A stretch of DNA of 64,000 nt from Novosphingobium barchaimii LL02. GTDB taxonomy: Bacteria > Pseudomonadota > Alphaproteobacteria > Sphingomonadales > Sphingomonadaceae. The stretch is from contig NZ_KQ130461.1 of the NCBI RefSeq assembly GCF_001046635.1, positions 27,299 to 91,298 on the forward strand, in the 5' to 3' direction. Under the pieces are notes generated by a model. It saw nothing but the letters and a program-made list of their open reading frames with translations, made no database searches and was not told the DNA's origin. This document shows positions 54,173 through 62,573 of this stretch, one piece after another (the stretch's first letter is position 1; each line of letters starts with the position of its first letter). A program made the translations under genes and the position numbers.

Positions 54173-54418
54173 TTTCCTCACTCCTTTAGGCGAAGCCGCT
54201 GCCTGCGGCCTGCGGCTCTGACCCGCTGGCGAAGCGCGGGATGGGGAGGGGGAAGCAAAATCGATGGGAGTGGTGCGGGCGGCGCGTCTAGGGAGGCCCC
54301 GGCGCGCGGGAGCGCGCCGGAACTGGCCGAACTTGGCGTGCAACCCGGTCCTGTCGATTATGCTTCGGGAACGAAAGGGCGGGTGCCCTTGGTGTTCCCC
54401 CCGGTGGCAACTGCCACT
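54173..54418 (-). repeat. Leader repeat A, copy 1
   Basis: About 245 bp matching 57067-57307 and 59223-59467 at high identity. It ends with the ribosome-binding site TTTAGG/CCTAAAGGAG shared by all three genes. The distal end carries a palindrome variant. It accounts for most of the 54173-54500 gap, which has no gene. Confidence 0.88.
54403..54418. repeat. 16-bp palindrome, copy 9 (variant)
   Basis: GGTGGCAACTGCCACT: two changes from the perfect form, at the far end of leader A copy 1. Confidence 0.8.
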
Positions 54419-54500
54419 ACTGACGGGGCGCGGCCCTGGGCCGCTCGATCCTATGTGGCAGCTGACAGACTACTAGGCGCGCGGCCCTGGCCGCTCATTT

Positions 54501-55784
54501 TCAGCGCTCGCGGTCCTTTGATTTCTCGGCCGCCTGTGTCGGTGATTTGCCTTCGCGCAATGTTGCGGCGACATGCGCCTTTGCGCTTTCGACGATCTGC
54601 GCCAGCTGTTCCTTCGATGCGCCGCGCTCGGTAGCTGTGGCGACGCGCTTATCAATGGCCAGCTGGAATTGCGCGAACCTGGCATCGGCCCGGTTCTGCT
54701 CAGGCGAGTTTTTCTCGAATTGCGCGGCAAGGCGTAGATCAACCTGACTGACGCCGGGAGGCATGACTTGCAGACGTAGCACGCGATCGGCGGCCTGAAT
54801 GTCGCGGTCGGTCATTTTCGAAAGGAAATCAGCAGTGCCCGCGCTGATGGCGCGGACTCGTTGCAGCGGGTCCATGCCCTCGGACCAACTGACTTCGATT
54901 TGATGATAGCGGCGCTGTTCGATCAGTTGAAGGTGGTGCATCGGCCCTTTGGGATCACGGAAAAAGGCGAGTTCCTGCGCAGAACGGGCGGCTAGCTGGC
55001 GCATGTCAGCGGACGTTTCCGCGATCCGGTTAAGCTGCTCATACTGCCGCGACGCAACGGTTTGCGCAGTAGGTAAGTAACGGCTGATCTGATCCTTGGC
55101 TTGCTCGATGCTCATAGCGCGCCGTTCGCCAGCTGGCATGAGAGATTCCATCGAGGGCGGAAACGCGATGCCCGCTGGCCCGCGCGCTGGCTCGACGCGG
55201 CTCTGTTCGAGGGGCATGGCATCACGGATAACTTTGGCGAGGGAGGCGTGATTTCCGGTATGGAAGCTATCGCGGCTCGCCTCCATCCAGTCCTTCGGCC
55301 CCATTGCCTGGATCGAGACGAATTTTTCGGCCGCAAGGGAATGTAGCTGCAAGTGCAGCCGCATGGTACGACCATTGCCCTCACGGAACGGATGAACGGC
55401 ATTTAATTCGGAGATATGCCGTCCCATGGTATCGGCAAAGCGATCACGATCCATCGACTTGAGGGTTTGGAGGTCGGGCAGCTGCTTAAATTCGTGCTCC
55501 ATGCTGCGGGCAATGAAGTGCGCTCGCGCAAAAGTGCTGCCGGGTTTGCTTATGTCCACAGTCCGAAAGCGCCCCGCCCAATCATATACATCCTGAAACA
55601 GATGATTGTGCAGTTCGCGATACTCGCGCGCATTCGTCGCCGGCATGGCGCGCTGCACAATCAGCTCGCCATGCCGGACAACCGAGAAGAAAGCTTCTCG
55701 CTCCTTGAGAATATTATCGTCGCGGATTCCCAGCTTGTTCCGAAGAACGTCGCTGTTACGCCAGGTGTAAGGGTCGCTCACCAA
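54501..55784 (-). CDS. Fic-domain toxin (VbhT-like)
   Basis: 427 aa from a TTG, or 426 from the GTG at 55781. Residues 20-190 are a Fic domain with the AMP-transfer motif HPFREGNGRTMR near residue 143, and YRELHNHLFQDVYDWAGRFR before it. The middle and C-terminal parts are helical and end basic (SAKHVA-like SAKAHVAATLREGKSPTQAAEKSKDRER in parts). They could hold a secretion-signal region, as VbhT has a BID domain there, but I cannot identify one. Fic proteins attach AMP to target proteins such as gyrase. Paired with an antitoxin gene. Confidence 0.88.
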   Translation of the reverse strand: MVSDPYTWRNSDVLRNKLGIRDDNILKEREAFFSVVRHGELIVQRAMPATNAREYRELHNHLFQDVYDWAGRFRTVDISKPGSTFARAHFIARSMEHEFKQLPDLQTLKSMDRDRFADTMGRHISELNAVHPFREGNGRTMRLHLQLHSLAAEKFVSIQAMGPKDWMEASRDSFHTGNHASLAKVIRDAMPLEQSRVEPARGPAGIAFPPSMESLMPAGERRAMSIEQAKDQISRYLPTAQTVASRQYEQLNRIAETSADMRQLAARSAQELAFFRDPKGPMHHLQLIEQRRYHQIEVSWSEGMDPLQRVRAISAGTADFLSKMTDRDIQAADRVLRLQVMPPGVSQVDLRLAAQFEKNSPEQNRADARFAQFQLAIDKRVATATERGASKEQLAQIVESAKAHVAATLREGKSPTQAAEKSKDRER

Positions 55785-56045
55785 TCATGCAGCAAGTTTC
55801 TGGCGGGACAGAACATCACGGTTGTAGTCCTGCGCCAGACCAATCGCCACATCGACGGGAATTTGGGTTTCGACCAACAGCAAACAAAAAGAGTGGTCAT
55901 CCGAAACCAATTCAAGTCCTTCAATCTTGCAATTTGCGATTGCTTCGCAATAAGCTGCCATCACGTCAGGAATGTCTTCCTGCCGACGCGGCTCATACCC
56001 CATCGCCTTGATGCGATTCCTGTAGGTGTCGATGATATTTTCCAT
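55785..56045 (-). CDS. VbhA-like Fic antitoxin
   Basis: 86 aa from the ATG at 56045. The helix AYCEAIANCKIEGLELVSDD matches the class I Fic inhibitor helix of VbhA (consensus S/TxxxE[G/N]); the Glu-Gly is kept, while the Ser/Thr reads Asn. This helix blocks ATP binding of the partner. Its stop lies directly before the fic start, so the two are coupled. Confidence 0.8.
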   Translation of the reverse strand: MENIIDTYRNRIKAMGYEPRRQEDIPDVMAAYCEAIANCKIEGLELVSDDHSFCLLLVETQIPVDVAIGLAQDYNRDVLSRQKLAA

Positions 56046-56193
56046 TTTGCACCTAAAAACGACCTGCTCCCGCCCATAGTTAACATGTCGGGATTTGTAT
56101 ATAAACCACATTGAGTAGCCCCCCATATTTCACTTTCCTGAAATGAGACGCCGCGCAAGCGCGGCGTCTCGTGCATTTTGCGGGGCGGGGCAT

Positions 56194-57066
56194 TCAATCC
56201 GCTTGGTCGGTCATCATCGCCAACAGGTAGTCGGCGGCGTTCTGCGCCTCGCGGGCTGCCTCAAAAATGGCGCGCTTGTCGTTGCGGAGCGCGGTCAACC
56301 AGTGCTCGATATACGCGGCATGGTCTTCGCGTTCCTCGACCTTGAAACCGACAATCGCGCCGATGAAGGATGCGCCCAGCTCGGCCACGAGTTCGTCCCT
56401 CGCATAGTCGGCGCGACTCGTTGAAATCAGGGTTTTTCGGTTGAGGCGGCTTTCATGCCCTGCATGATGCACGGCCTCATGCGCAAGCGTGGCATAGTAG
56501 TCGTCGGCGGAATGGAACGCTTCAAAAGCGGGCATTTGGATATAGTCGTCGCGGGTGTGGTAATAGGCTTGCGATCCGCCGATGCGAACGGTTGCGTCGA
56601 TGCGAGAGAACATCACTTCAAGCTCAACGTCGCGGGTTTCGGGATTGGTGATGATCGGGGCGGGCGCGGGATATTTGCCGTCCAGTCCTTCGACCTGATC
56701 GGCATTGAAAACCGTGTATCGTTTCAAGAACGGAATGGCGCGCTCGTTGTCCGTCTCGGAGTCTTTCACGACAAGCTTGTTGGCATAGACAATGGTGGTT
56801 CCCTTGCTGCCCTTCCTGACATTGCCGCCCAGCTCCAACGCCTGTTTGAAGGTCAGCCAATAGGGCGAGGCGAAGCCCTGACGCATAGCGCTGGCCCAAA
56901 GGCTGAGGACGTTGATCCCACGATAGGCGACCCCATTGTGCCGGAGCGGAATGGTCGGCCCACCGCTCCACGGCTTCACCCACGGCTTGGTGCCCGCTTC
57001 CAGCATCGCAAGAATGTCGTCGGTGACGGCCTGATAAATGTCGATCCGGTTCGTTTCCTTAGCCAT
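56194..57066 (-). CDS. ardC: ArdC-type antirestriction protein
   Basis: 290 aa. N-terminal ssDNA-binding domain (MAKETNRIDIYQAVTDDILAMLEAGTKPWVKPW in parts; PLRHNGVAYRGINVLSLW) and C-terminal zincin-like domain with HEAVHHAGHESRLNR (HExxH). DELVAELGASFIGA provides the third ligand region. ArdC proteins protect incoming plasmid DNA from restriction. The gene has leader A and lies in the region predicted to enter the recipient early. Confidence 0.92.
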   Translation of the reverse strand: MAKETNRIDIYQAVTDDILAMLEAGTKPWVKPWSGGPTIPLRHNGVAYRGINVLSLWASAMRQGFASPYWLTFKQALELGGNVRKGSKGTTIVYANKLVVKDSETDNERAIPFLKRYTVFNADQVEGLDGKYPAPAPIITNPETRDVELEVMFSRIDATVRIGGSQAYYHTRDDYIQMPAFEAFHSADDYYATLAHEAVHHAGHESRLNRKTLISTSRADYARDELVAELGASFIGAIVGFKVEEREDHAAYIEHWLTALRNDKRAIFEAAREAQNAADYLLAMMTDQAD

Positions 57067-57307
57067 TTTTCACTCCTTTAGGCGAAGCCGCTGCCTGCGG
57101 CCTGCGGCTCTGACCCGCTGGCGAAGCGCGGGATGGGGAGGGGGAAGCAAAATCGATGGGAGTGGTGCGGGCGGCACGGCTAGGGAGGCTCCGGCGCTCG
57201 CGCGCGCCGGAACTGGCCGAACTTGGCGTGCAACCCGGTCCTGTCGATTATGCTTCGGGAACGAAAGGGCGGGTGCCCTTGGTGTTCCCCCGGTGGCAGC
57301 TGCCACC
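57067..57307 (-). repeat. Leader repeat A, copy 2
   Basis: Matches 54173-54418 and 59223-59467. On the minus strand it reads palindrome, then a CATAAT box, then a GC-rich structured stretch, then AAAGGAGTGAAAA and the ardC ATG. The 57067-57446 gap has no gene. Confidence 0.9.
57292..57307. repeat. 16-bp palindrome, copy 10
   Basis: Perfect copy at the upstream end of leader A copy 2. Confidence 0.92.
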
Positions 57308-57380
57308 ACCGGCAACGCGCGGCCCTAGCCGCTCATTATACGCGGCCGATTTTACCGGCTGCGTTCTGTAAAATGGGTGC

Positions 57381-57396
57381 GGTGGCAGCTGCCACC
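57381..57396. repeat. 16-bp palindrome, copy 11
   Basis: Perfect copy, extended by GC/GC, 89 bp from copy 10 and close to the end of the ParB-like gene. Confidence 0.92.
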
Positions 57397-57446
57397 GCCC
57401 CGCAAGTTTGCGGGGAGCGCGGGAGTGAAGCGCGCTCCCCATGCCG

Positions 57447-59222
57447 TCATGCCGCTTGGCTTTCGCTATCAGCGGCATCGGGCAAGGCAGAGGGTCGAAG
57501 GGCGGGGGGCAGGATGCGCCGCCCCGCAAGGCGCTCGTTGACCGTCAAGGCAAGATCAGAGCGCTTCATGGTCTGGCAATTCTCTGCGGCGTCGTTGCCG
57601 CAACCTTCGGCCAGCAGCTTCAAGAGCGTGGCCTTGCTAAGCTGGTCATAGAATACCTGATTGGGTTCCCACTTGTCGGCCATGTCGATCTGCGCGGCCC
57701 CGACGATCTGCGCCAGCTGGCGGTCGCGGTCGCTATGGAACGAAAGGCTCGTGATCTGCGAGGCCACGCAGTAGGCCAGCAGCCGCAATTTCGCTTCGCT
57801 GTCCATCTGGCGCATGTCGTCCAGCGTGGGTGTCTCGGCCAAGCGGGCAAGATCGGCCCCCGCGATTTCGTCAATGTCGGCAATCGTGGAATGGCCCATG
57901 ATCGCCTCGTCAACATGGAAGCGGTTCTTCTCGGCGGTGATTTCGGCGGCTTGTTGCCACGAATAGGAGTTGCCGCGAACCTGCCCCAATAGGCCCGTCA
58001 AGAGCACGTCCAGCGCCAGCTCCGGGTCGCTGGCAAGGGCTTCCCGAACCGCCATCGTGCGGATGCCGCCCAGCTGATCCATGACCTTCTGCGAGTAGTC
58101 GGGCCGGGGAGGCTTGGGGCCATCGGCGGCGGTGCCCTTGGCGCTGCGCGTGAACGCAACCTGTTCGATACCGTCATGCCCGATGAAGACGATAAGCGAG
58201 TGCTCGGCCTTCTGCTCGGCGGTGAAGACGCGGCAAGCCGATACGATAGCGTCCTGCTTGCGGGTCAGGGCGCGCAACTCGTCGTCATAGTCGTGCTCGT
58301 CCTCGTCCACCTCGCTTTCCCGCTTGGCGATTGCCGCCTCGATCTCGACCAGCTGCGCGGTTTCTTCCTCGGTCGGATGGCGCTCGCCAGCGGGTTCCAG
58401 ATGGCCGCGCATCCAGTAGGAATCAGGCCGGTAGAGCTGCCCTTCTGCATCGCGCCAGCCATCTTCGCGCGCCGCCTTGGCGATGGCGTCGAGCCGATCT
58501 TGCACAAGGTCCATGACAAGGCCCGCATCATCGCAATAGCGACGTTCTCCGAAAAGATCGGTGGTGAAGGTGCCGCCTGCGGCGCAATAGGCTTCCTCGC
58601 CTACAATGCGAAAATGCTTGTCGGTATCGGCAACCTTCTCCTGGGTGAGCATGGCGCGGATTTGGTGGGCGTTGTCGCCGGTGCGCTTGAAAACCTCAAG
58701 CTGGCGGTCCTGATCGTCTGTCAGCGCGAAAGCCTGCGCCGCGCCCATGCCGATTTCGTCTTTCTGGAAGGCTTTGAGAATGGTCGGGTGCAGCGCCGCC
58801 AGCTTCAACACGCGGCGGACATAGGCGGGGGAGACGCCGAACGATGCTGCAACATCGTCAACGTCTTTGCCGCTGTCGATGATCGCCCGATAGGCGGCGA
58901 TGGCATCGGCGGGGTGCATGTCCTCACGCTGCGCGTTCTCGGCAAGAGAGATTTCCAGCGCCTCGTCCTTGCTGCGGATTTCAACGGGAACCTCGAAAGT
59001 GCCGGGGATGGTCTTTGCCTTCTGCAACAGCTTCAAGGCCCGGTAGCGCCGCCCTCCAGCGCAAATCTTGATCTTGCCGTCCTCATCATAGCCGATCAGG
59101 TTTTGCAGCACGCCCCGCGCCTGAATGTCGGCTGCGAGGGCTTCAATTTCCTTGGGCTTCACCTTCCGCACGTTGAGGTCGGAAAGCGCCAGCTTGTTCA
59201 GTTGGATGGTCTGGATGGTCAT
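57447..59222 (-). CDS. Large ParB/RepB-family protein
   Basis: 591 aa. Residues 5-110 are a ParB CTPase domain (LSDLNVRKVKPKEIEALAADIQARGVLQNLIGY; CAGGRRYRALKLL; LAENAQREDMHPADAIAAYRAI, in parts) and 115-165 the DNA-binding HTH (DVDDVAASFGVSPAYVRRVLKLAAL). The remaining 400 residues are unlike partition ParB and have no known domain. Such long ParB-like proteins are common on conjugative plasmids and may be regulators or antirestriction factors. Shares leader A with ardC and the DUF3768 gene. Confidence 0.88.
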   Translation of the reverse strand: MTIQTIQLNKLALSDLNVRKVKPKEIEALAADIQARGVLQNLIGYDEDGKIKICAGGRRYRALKLLQKAKTIPGTFEVPVEIRSKDEALEISLAENAQREDMHPADAIAAYRAIIDSGKDVDDVAASFGVSPAYVRRVLKLAALHPTILKAFQKDEIGMGAAQAFALTDDQDRQLEVFKRTGDNAHQIRAMLTQEKVADTDKHFRIVGEEAYCAAGGTFTTDLFGERRYCDDAGLVMDLVQDRLDAIAKAAREDGWRDAEGQLYRPDSYWMRGHLEPAGERHPTEEETAQLVEIEAAIAKRESEVDEDEHDYDDELRALTRKQDAIVSACRVFTAEQKAEHSLIVFIGHDGIEQVAFTRSAKGTAADGPKPPRPDYSQKVMDQLGGIRTMAVREALASDPELALDVLLTGLLGQVRGNSYSWQQAAEITAEKNRFHVDEAIMGHSTIADIDEIAGADLARLAETPTLDDMRQMDSEAKLRLLAYCVASQITSLSFHSDRDRQLAQIVGAAQIDMADKWEPNQVFYDQLSKATLLKLLAEGCGNDAAENCQTMKRSDLALTVNERLAGRRILPPALRPSALPDAADSESQAA

Positions 59223-59467
59223 TTTTCACTCCTTTAGGCGAAGCCGCTGCCTGCGGCCTGCGGCTCTGACCCGCTGGCGAAGCGCGGGATGGGGAGGGGG
59301 AAGCAAAATCGATGGGAGTGGTGCGGGCGGCGCGACTAGGGAGGCCCCGGCGCGCGTGAGCGCGCCGGAACTGGCCGAACTTGTCGAGCAACCCGGTCCT
59401 GTCGATTATGCTTCGGGAACGAAAGGGCGGGTGCCCTTGGTGTTCCCCCCCGGTGGCAGCTGCCACC
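59223..59467 (-). repeat. Leader repeat A, copy 3
   Basis: Matches copies 1 and 2 closely, and ends with a perfect palindrome. Confidence 0.9.
59452..59467. repeat. 16-bp palindrome, copy 12
   Basis: Perfect copy at the upstream end of leader A copy 3. Confidence 0.92.
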
Positions 59468-59504
59468 ACCGGCAAGGCGCGGCCCAGGGCCGCACATTTA
59501 GCGG

Positions 59505-59825
59505 CTAGAGAATGGCGAGAGCGAGAACCGCAACGATTGATCCGCACAATGCGGACAAGAGCATCAGGCGTGTCGTCGCGGCATTGATCGCGATCGCAGC
59601 GCCGGCACAGGCCCATAGCAGCGCAATCGTGGGTCCAGCGCGGTAGATAAGGAAGCCGATATAGCTGTTCGGCAGGAGCCGCGGATAATCGACGATCAGG
59701 CGTGCAACGATACCGCCGCCTGCGAGAATGAGCGCGGCGATCAGCCATGCCGCGATTGCCTCGACGCGCGGCGATGCACTGTGCCTGGGCGCGGCCTGCA
59801 TCGTCGTTCGCATCGCATCATTCAT
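59505..59825 (-). CDS. Hypothetical membrane protein
   Basis: 106 aa. Three membrane helices (VEAIAAWLIAALILAGGGIVARLIV, GPTIALLWACAGAAIAI, LMLLSALCGSIVAVLALAIL). Unknown; same strand as the replication genes. Confidence 0.65.
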   Translation of the reverse strand: MNDAMRTTMQAAPRHSASPRVEAIAAWLIAALILAGGGIVARLIVDYPRLLPNSYIGFLIYRAGPTIALLWACAGAAIAINAATTRLMLLSALCGSIVAVLALAIL

Positions 59826-59941
59826 GCTAATCTTCCCTTATAGCCCTGACCGTCACCCGAATGGGCGGAGACGGCTTTGCTGGCTCCGTGGAGCCGCGCG
59901 GCGCAGCCGTGGGGTGGAATAGGGCAGGTTCCCGGCTCCGA

Positions 59942-60532
59942 TCATTTGCACTTGTTCGGCAACTGGCCCCTCTCGATCGCCAGATTCCTCATCGCCTCGT
60001 AATCGACACCCCAAAGGCCTCGCCGCTCGTCGGCTGCATCTTTCATGAAACGGGCATAGGCCAGCCCTGAATGTTGCCTGTAATCAACGGCATATCCATG
60101 GCGCACCATCGTTGCCGAAACAGATGCCCCATTCGACCGAAACCGGCACGACAGGTTAGACCGGCCCCAGCTTGTCCGCCGCGTGTTGCATATCGGCTCG
60201 ATCGTCAGCTTTTCGTCCTGAAAATCGCTGGTGCAATCCATGCCGCCATTTTGCTTCACCAGCTCTTCCAAATAGAGCTGCGCTGCGATCTTGGGCACAT
60301 TGCCCTTACCGTCCTCATCCGGCGCATCGATTCCCGACAACCGCACCCGCTTTTTATCGAGCGTTTCGAGCGTATCGCCGTCGATAATGCGCGGGTTCTC
60401 GACGTGGATCGAAACTGGCTCGCTATTCCTTGCTTGCATCTGATTGAACAGCGCACCGAACGCGAAAACAGAGAGAATCGGCAACGCGATTTGCTGATTT
60501 CGCGGCCATTTTTTGAAACCTCGGATCAGCAC
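59942..60532 (-). CDS. Membrane-anchored staphylococcal-nuclease-like protein
   Basis: 196 aa from the GTG at 60532, which overlaps the primase stop and has GGAG upstream. One N-terminal membrane segment (QIALPILSVFAFGALF), then the SNase fold: PRIIDGDTLETLDKKRVRLSGIDAPD, with acidic residues for calcium and the Arg of the active site, and FMKDAADERRGLWGVDYEA at the end. It is probably an exported nuclease of the TNase family; such genes are found beside plasmid transfer loci. Confidence 0.85.
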   Translation of the reverse strand: MLIRGFKKWPRNQQIALPILSVFAFGALFNQMQARNSEPVSIHVENPRIIDGDTLETLDKKRVRLSGIDAPDEDGKGNVPKIAAQLYLEELVKQNGGMDCTSDFQDEKLTIEPICNTRRTSWGRSNLSCRFRSNGASVSATMVRHGYAVDYRQHSGLAYARFMKDAADERRGLWGVDYEAMRNLAIERGQLPNKCK

Positions 60533-61407
60533 CTGGCTTTCTCCTGAAGAATGTCGTTCCAGTCCATCGGCGCCGGGGCTGGCGGGAGGATGATTTTCAA
60601 TTCGCGGTCGTTGGCAGTGAGGTGGCCGCGCGCGTCCTCTATGGCCTGTGCCGCTTCCTGGCCGTGTTGCGAGTAGATGACGATTTTGCGGATGCGTTCG
60701 GGGATCGCGATCAGGCCATAGCGGCGAATGCCGCCCGCGCCCCATACCTTAAATTTCCCGGCGCTAAGCTGGGACACGGAAACGGCTTCCTCGAAGCCTT
60801 CCGCGAGGCGCAGCACGTCGCCGGGTGGCTGGCCGCCGATCCGCATGGCGGCATGTCGGACCAGGCCAAGCGTCAATTTCGCCTCGCGCAGCGCCGCATG
60901 GTAGCGTTTCTCGCCGGTTGCTGGATCGAGCAAGATCCGCTGCACGGCGATTATGCCTTCATCGGCCTCGAACGGCACGAGAAGGGCAGGATGCTCTTCG
61001 CGGGCATCGGGCGGGCCAACGATGCAGCGCGGTGCGAAGCGAACCTTGAGGCCGGTCGGGTCGATTGCGCGCGAACGCAGATAGCGTTCAGCCGCGGTGC
61101 CCGCGATCGGCACGGCGGAATCCCATAGTTGCAGGGCGAGCTTCCGGCGCGAGGGTTCAGGCGCGCGATCGACCGTCTCGCCGCTGGTGTGACGATTGAT
61201 TTTGCGGCTGTTGAGCGCGGACCATACGGCTTCCTGGCTGCAACCGGCCCAACATTTGAACAGGACGGCCTTCTTGCCGGGGGTGACTTGGAGCGACGGA
61301 TTGCGGTCGTTGTGGGCTGGGCAGCAAACCATGCCATATGAGCCGCGCCAGTGGCCGCCCATATCCGCTACGATCCGACGTGCGCGTGCTTCGACGTCCA
61401 TCTGCAT
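60526..61407 (-). CDS. CHC2/Toprim primase
   Basis: 293 aa from the ATG at 61407 (an ATG 6 bases later is possible). Zinc-finger part MVCCPAHNDRNPSLQVTPGKKAVLFKCWAGC in parts (CHC2 pattern). Toprim part around DVLRLAEGFEEAVSVSQL and KIVIYSQHGQEAAQAIEDARG: the acidic Toprim pair DxD reads SQH here, while the Glu is kept. A plasmid primase-like protein for starting strand synthesis, perhaps on incoming single strands. Confidence 0.85.
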   Translation of the reverse strand: MQMDVEARARRIVADMGGHWRGSYGMVCCPAHNDRNPSLQVTPGKKAVLFKCWAGCSQEAVWSALNSRKINRHTSGETVDRAPEPSRRKLALQLWDSAVPIAGTAAERYLRSRAIDPTGLKVRFAPRCIVGPPDAREEHPALLVPFEADEGIIAVQRILLDPATGEKRYHAALREAKLTLGLVRHAAMRIGGQPPGDVLRLAEGFEEAVSVSQLSAGKFKVWGAGGIRRYGLIAIPERIRKIVIYSQHGQEAAQAIEDARGHLTANDRELKIILPPAPAPMDWNDILQEKARC

Positions 61408-61518
61408 CGAACTTCTTTCGTCAACGGTATCCCTACATTGGGATTTATACACATTTCACGGAGGCGGGCAAACGGCCGGGATATATGCCAATATCGCGCA
61501 TGGCCCGACTAGGGCCAT

Positions 61519-62301
61519 TCAATATAAATATCTCCGCCGGTTATCTTCACTTGCGGATGACTCACGTTCTTTCGCCTCAATCGCTTCGCCCAAGCTGGCG
61601 AGAATATCGGCCAGCTCGCGCTTGTCCCGCTCTTCACGGGTTAGCTCCCATAGGGGCAGCTGATCCCTCATGCGCTCCATGTCGCGCGCCGCCTCGATCT
61701 GGCGATACTGTTCGCAAGCGGGGGCTGGGTCAGCCGCGATGCCGCGACGGCGGCGAGCGGCGAAGATTTTGGAGAGGAAGGCGGGGAAGAGGAAGCGATA
61801 GGCGTTCGTGGCCTGCTTGATGCGCGGGCCAGCGCCTTGCGCTTCTTGATCGGGAACCGGCTCGTAGCGCCGGAACCAGTCGATAATGCGCGCCTCTTTG
61901 AGGCGCGAAAGCGTCTGAACGACGCAATTTTTGCTGAGGCCGGTTCCCTCCATGATGGTGTGAAGGCTGGGGAACAACGCGCCGGTGCTATAGTCGATGA
62001 CGCGGGCCAGGAACTCGATAATCTGGATGCCGGCCTGTCCGATCGCACCGTTACGAATGCGCGGCGTGGTTGTCCGCCGCTGCGCGAGCGTCTGCCGCTC
62101 GTAGAGCTTTGCGGCTTCGATCATCTCGCGCATCTGGCGAGCATTGCGGATCGGCGTGTAGGCCTTCGCCCGCTTCTCGTGGCCTACGGCGATGCTGCCG
62201 GCCCAGACTTTGACGCGCGGTTTTTCGGCACGCGCTAGCAAGGCGCGGTCGATCTTGGCGAGGCCAGTGCTACGCAGCACGGCGCCTATGGAAGTGGTCA
62301 T
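61519..62301 (-). CDS. Putative replication initiator (RepA-like)
   Basis: 260 aa from the ATG at 62301 (GGGAGGTCC upstream). A winged-helix-like middle part (IQIIEFLARVIDYSTGALFPSLHTIMEGTGLSKNCVVQTLSRLKEARIIDWF in parts) and charged ends. Such helix-turn-helix proteins act as initiators on sphingomonad plasmids. Support comes from its position beside the primase and an antisense-RNA-type leader. No iterons were identified, so the role is inferred. Confidence 0.72.
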   Translation of the reverse strand: MTTSIGAVLRSTGLAKIDRALLARAEKPRVKVWAGSIAVGHEKRAKAYTPIRNARQMREMIEAAKLYERQTLAQRRTTTPRIRNGAIGQAGIQIIEFLARVIDYSTGALFPSLHTIMEGTGLSKNCVVQTLSRLKEARIIDWFRRYEPVPDQEAQGAGPRIKQATNAYRFLFPAFLSKIFAARRRRGIAADPAPACEQYRQIEAARDMERMRDQLPLWELTREERDKRELADILASLGEAIEAKERESSASEDNRRRYLY

Positions 62302-62366
62302 GCGGACCTCCCTTCGTCGGTCCCGCGAGGCCAAGCGCCATCGCTCCCGAAAGCACGCTTTCGAGA

Positions 62367-62395
62367 TTGACTTTCGCTGCCGCACCACCGATAAA
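62367..62395 (+). promoter_or_regulatory. Promoter of the putative antisense RNA
   Basis: TTGACT (62367-62372), exactly 17 bp, then GATAAA (62390-62395). Points away from rep, on the plus strand. Confidence 0.55.
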
Positions 62396-62401
62396 GGGAG
62401 C

Positions 62402-62465
62402 CAAGTTAGACGCGCTCACCTTCGGTGGCACAAACAGCCCTCGCTCAGCCAAGCGAGGGTTTTTT
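62402..62465 (+). ncRNA. Putative counter-transcribed RNA controlling rep
   Basis: A transcript of about 64 nt would start around 62402 and end at the terminator at 62465. It is fully complementary to the rep mRNA leader, 100-165 nt before its start codon. Short antisense RNAs of this size set copy number in many plasmids. It is inferred from the sequence only. Confidence 0.55.
62438..62465 (+). terminator. Rho-independent terminator of the antisense RNA
   Basis: Stem CCCTCGCT/AGCGAGGG (62438-62445, 62452-62459), 6-base loop, then six T on the plus strand. No plus-strand gene ends here. Confidence 0.8.
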
Positions 62466-62573
62466 GTTGCCCTGTCGCCTCGGGGAGCCACCCCGCACGC
62501 AACAGATGAATCGCCGACTCCAAGGCGGAATCAGCGCGTCATAACTGGCTCAAGTTTAAGGGGTTGGCAAGAA

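Noticed and set aside
58176-59237. 353-codon plus-strand frame opposite the ParB-like gene
   Set aside because: Shadow frame; the minus-strand protein has clear ParB motifs.
27129-59467. CRISPR array from the repeated palindromes
   Set aside because: Copies are kilobases apart and without regular spacers; no cas genes.
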